Assembly: GCA_030430725.1 (NCBI GenBank)
Contig: JAUIKP010000029.1
Span: 1-15,008, forward strand
Origin: Nitrospiria bacterium
Lineage (GTDB): Bacteria > Nitrospirota > Nitrospiria > Nitrospirales > UBA8639
Direction: 5' to 3'
DNA: 15,008 nucleotides
Shown here: positions 13,105-15,008 of the stretch, in pieces
Position numbering within the stretch: position 1 is the first letter of the stretch
Layout: every line of letters begins with the position of its first letter
Notes under the pieces: model-generated
Told to the model about the DNA's origin: nothing
Seen by the model: the letters and a program-made list of their open reading frames with translations, nothing else
The model's database searches: none
Made by a program: the position numbers and the translations under genes

Positions 13105-15008
13105 ATGTCCAACACATTTTATGTCACCACCCCTATCTATTATGTCAACGATGTTCCTCACATTGGCCATGCCTACACCACCATCGCGGCCGATGTTCTA
13201 GCCCGGTTTTATCGGCTAACAGGGCATGAGGTTTTTTTCCTCACCGGATTAGACGAACATGGGCAAAAAGTCCAACAGGCTGCGGCCAAGGCTGGGATCG
13301 ATCCGCAGGAGCATTGTGACCTCCTCACGCCAAAGTTCAAGAATCTCTGGTCACAATTGCATATCTCCAACAATGGGTTTATTCGCACCACCGATTTTCA
13401 ACATCAGGCAATCGTCCAACGGTACCTGCAGGCCCTCTATGATAAAGATTTGATTTATCAAGCGGAATACACCGGCTGGTATTGCACCTTTGACGAGCGA
13501 TTTTGGACAGAAAAGGATGTGGAGAACGGCCTGTGCCCGGATTGTCAGCGACCAGTAGAGCAGGTCAGTGAACGAAATTATTTTTATCGCATGAGTCGGT
13601 TTCAGAACCGGTTGAAGGAACACATCCAGAAAAATCCCGACTTCATTCGACCAGACACCCGTCGCAATGAAATCCTAGGGTTTCTGCAAAAGCCCCTGGA
13701 AGATCTGTCAATTTCTCGACCCAAGTCACGGTTATCGTGGGGCATCGAATTACCATTTGATCGCGATTGCGTGGCCTATGTATGGTTCGACGCCTTAGTG
13801 AATTACCTGTCAGCTCTGGAGTATGTCGCTCCAATTCCGAGCGCCTCAACATTCTGGCCCGCGTCACTCCATCTGGTCGGGAAAGATATTCTGACTACCC
13901 ATGCCGTCTACTGGTCGACCATGTTAATGGGCTTGGAACTTTCGCTACCTCGATCCATCTTTGCGCATGGCTGGTGGACAGTGAATGGGGAAAAGATGTC
14001 AAAAAGTCGAGGAAATGTTGTTGATCCCTATGCCGTGGTCAAAGAATTCGGCGCTGACGCCTTTCGCTATTTCCTGTTGAGGGAAGTACCATTCGGCCAG
14101 GATGGAGATTTCTCCATCACGGCATTCGGTAGCCGGTATAACGCTGAATTGGCCAACGATCTTGGCAACCTGCTGTCCCGAACTCTTACGATGCTGGCGA
14201 ATTTTTCCAACAACACCGTTCCTCAACTCGACGCTAACCAGGAAACCGATCAGGATCGTCAACTCCAACGTGCAGCTTCATCCCTCATCCCCTCCATTGA
14301 GACGCATCTTCGCCACTTAGAATTTAATCGGGCACTGGAAACTATGTGGGGTTTGGTCCAGTCAGCTAATCAATATATTGATAAGACCGCTCCGTGGATG
14401 TTGGCCAAAGATCCTGGTCAGACCCCTCGCCTTCACACGGTCCTGTTTCATCTCACGGAGGTGCTGCGATTTCTCACGGTGTCCGTATACCCGTTTATGC
14501 CACAGATCGCCGAAACGATGAAGGCCCGACTGGGATTATCGATGGATTTCTCCACACCCGTGTTGCAAGAATTCCCTCATTGGGGAGCATACCTTTATAA
14601 GAATCAAACCAGTAAAGGCGCTTCTCTATTTCCCAGAAAAGATTCCCGTCCATTGGACTCCAAAAAGAGTCCCGAACATACAACGCCTATTCACCCAAGC
14701 AGGACACCCATGGAAACACCTCGGCCCGTTTCATCCACCCAACCGCAGTCCCCACCCAGCGAGGTGATACAGATCGGCATTGCCGATTTCCAAAAAGTCC
14801 AATTGAAGGTGGCTAAAGTCTTAACGGCAGAACGTGTTCCAAAGTCCGAAAAACTGCTCAAGCTCCAGGTGGATATCGGAACCGAACATCGTCAGATCGT
14901 GGCTGGAATTGGGAAAAAGTATGCCCCCGAAGCATTGGTAGGTCGAACCATTGTCGTCGTGGCGAATCTCAAGCCGGCAAAACTGATGGGGATTGAATCC
15001 CAAGGCAT
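13105..15008 (+). CDS. metG: Methionyl-tRNA synthetase (C-terminus cut by right window edge)
   Basis: MetG charges tRNA-Met with methionine, for initiation and elongation. From ATG 13105 (MSNTFYVTTPIYYVNDV) the frame is open for 634 codons to the window edge. It shows the HIGH motif as HIGH at 19-22, FLTGLDEHGQK from 45, the connective insertion with WYCTFDERFW at 125-134 and CPDC at 144-147, RPKSRLSWGI near the end of that region, WFDAL, LVGKDI, and KMSKS at 297-301. The alpha-helical anticodon-binding domain follows, then a Ser/Thr/Pro/Lys-rich linker at about 500-555, and a C-terminal tRNA-binding (Trbp111-like) domain from about 559 with VQLKVAKVL, QIVAGIGKKY and NLKPAKLMGIESQG. The knuckle has C127, D130, C144 and C147 where the Thermus-type enzyme has Cys, Cys, Cys and His. 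GAGGA 9 bases upstream supports this start over the out-of-frame ATG at 13100. It is probably co-transcribed with tmk and holB. Confidence 0.97.
   Translation, partial: MSNTFYVTTPIYYVNDVPHIGHAYTTIAADVLARFYRLTGHEVFFLTGLDEHGQKVQQAAAKAGIDPQEHCDLLTPKFKNLWSQLHISNNGFIRTTDFQHQAIVQRYLQALYDKDLIYQAEYTGWYCTFDERFWTEKDVENGLCPDCQRPVEQVSERNYFYRMSRFQNRLKEHIQKNPDFIRPDTRRNEILGFLQKPLEDLSISRPKSRLSWGIELPFDRDCVAYVWFDALVNYLSALEYVAPIPSASTFWPASLHLVGKDILTTHAVYWSTMLMGLELSLPRSIFAHGWWTVNGEKMSKSRGNVVDPYAVVKEFGADAFRYFLLREVPFGQDGDFSITAFGSRYNAELANDLGNLLSRTLTMLANFSNNTVPQLDANQETDQDRQLQRAASSLIPSIETHLRHLEFNRALETMWGLVQSANQYIDKTAPWMLAKDPGQTPRLHTVLFHLTEVLRFLTVSVYPFMPQIAETMKARLGLSMDFSTPVLQEFPHWGAYLYKNQTSKGASLFPRKDSRPLDSKKSPEHTTPIHPSRTPMETPRPVSSTQPQSPPSEVIQIGIADFQKVQLKVAKVLTAERVPKSEKLLKLQVDIGTEHRQIVAGIGKKYAPEALVGRTIVVVANLKPAKLMGIESQG

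Overview
The window looks like ordinary chromosomal DNA of a Gram-negative bacterium. Product lengths and motifs are typical, genes are tightly packed, and one TTG and several weak ribosome-binding sites occur. From overall protein flavour and gene grouping I would guess the Nitrospirota (a Nitrospira relative), but this is an impression that a protein search would have to confirm. I see no insertion sequence, phage gene, CRISPR array, tRNA or rRNA.

Layout from left to right. (1) Positions 1-403, minus strand: the N-terminal 134 codons of an unrecognised membrane-anchored protein that runs off the left edge. (2) Positions 404-965: a 560-base gene-free stretch. It holds a perfect 10-bp inverted repeat, other small palindromes and shadow-type ORFs that look like a dispersed intergenic repeat. 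(3) Positions 966-2447, plus strand: a malic enzyme with an N-terminal ACT domain. (4) Positions 2485-11067, all minus strand: an eight-gene run transcribed in the order DUF502 membrane protein, glmU, glmS, rfbB, rfbA, rfbC, rfbD, uppP. (5) Positions 11068-11233: a divergent intergenic region with candidate promoters in both directions. (6) Positions 11234 to the right edge, plus strand: tmk, holB and metG, with metG cut by the window edge.

The minus-strand run is a cell-envelope precursor cluster. GlmS makes glucosamine-6-phosphate. GlmU makes UDP-N-acetylglucosamine, for peptidoglycan and lipid A. RfbA, RfbB, RfbC and RfbD convert glucose-1-phosphate and dTTP to dTDP-L-rhamnose. UppP regenerates undecaprenyl phosphate, the lipid on which envelope glycans are built. 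A GlcN-6-P mutase (glmM) and glycosyltransferases are not in the window. The plus-strand trio pairs dTMP kinase (dTTP supply), the clamp-loader delta-prime subunit and methionyl-tRNA synthetase, a grouping seen in many bacteria. Tmk and RfbA are linked through dTTP, but their adjacency may be chance.

No clearly novel system is visible. The points most worth a second look are the repeat-like intergenic stretch before the malic enzyme, the DUF502 protein at the head of the envelope run, the altered zinc-knuckle ligands in MetG, the altered P-loop in HolB, and the C-terminal tails on Tmk and GlmU.
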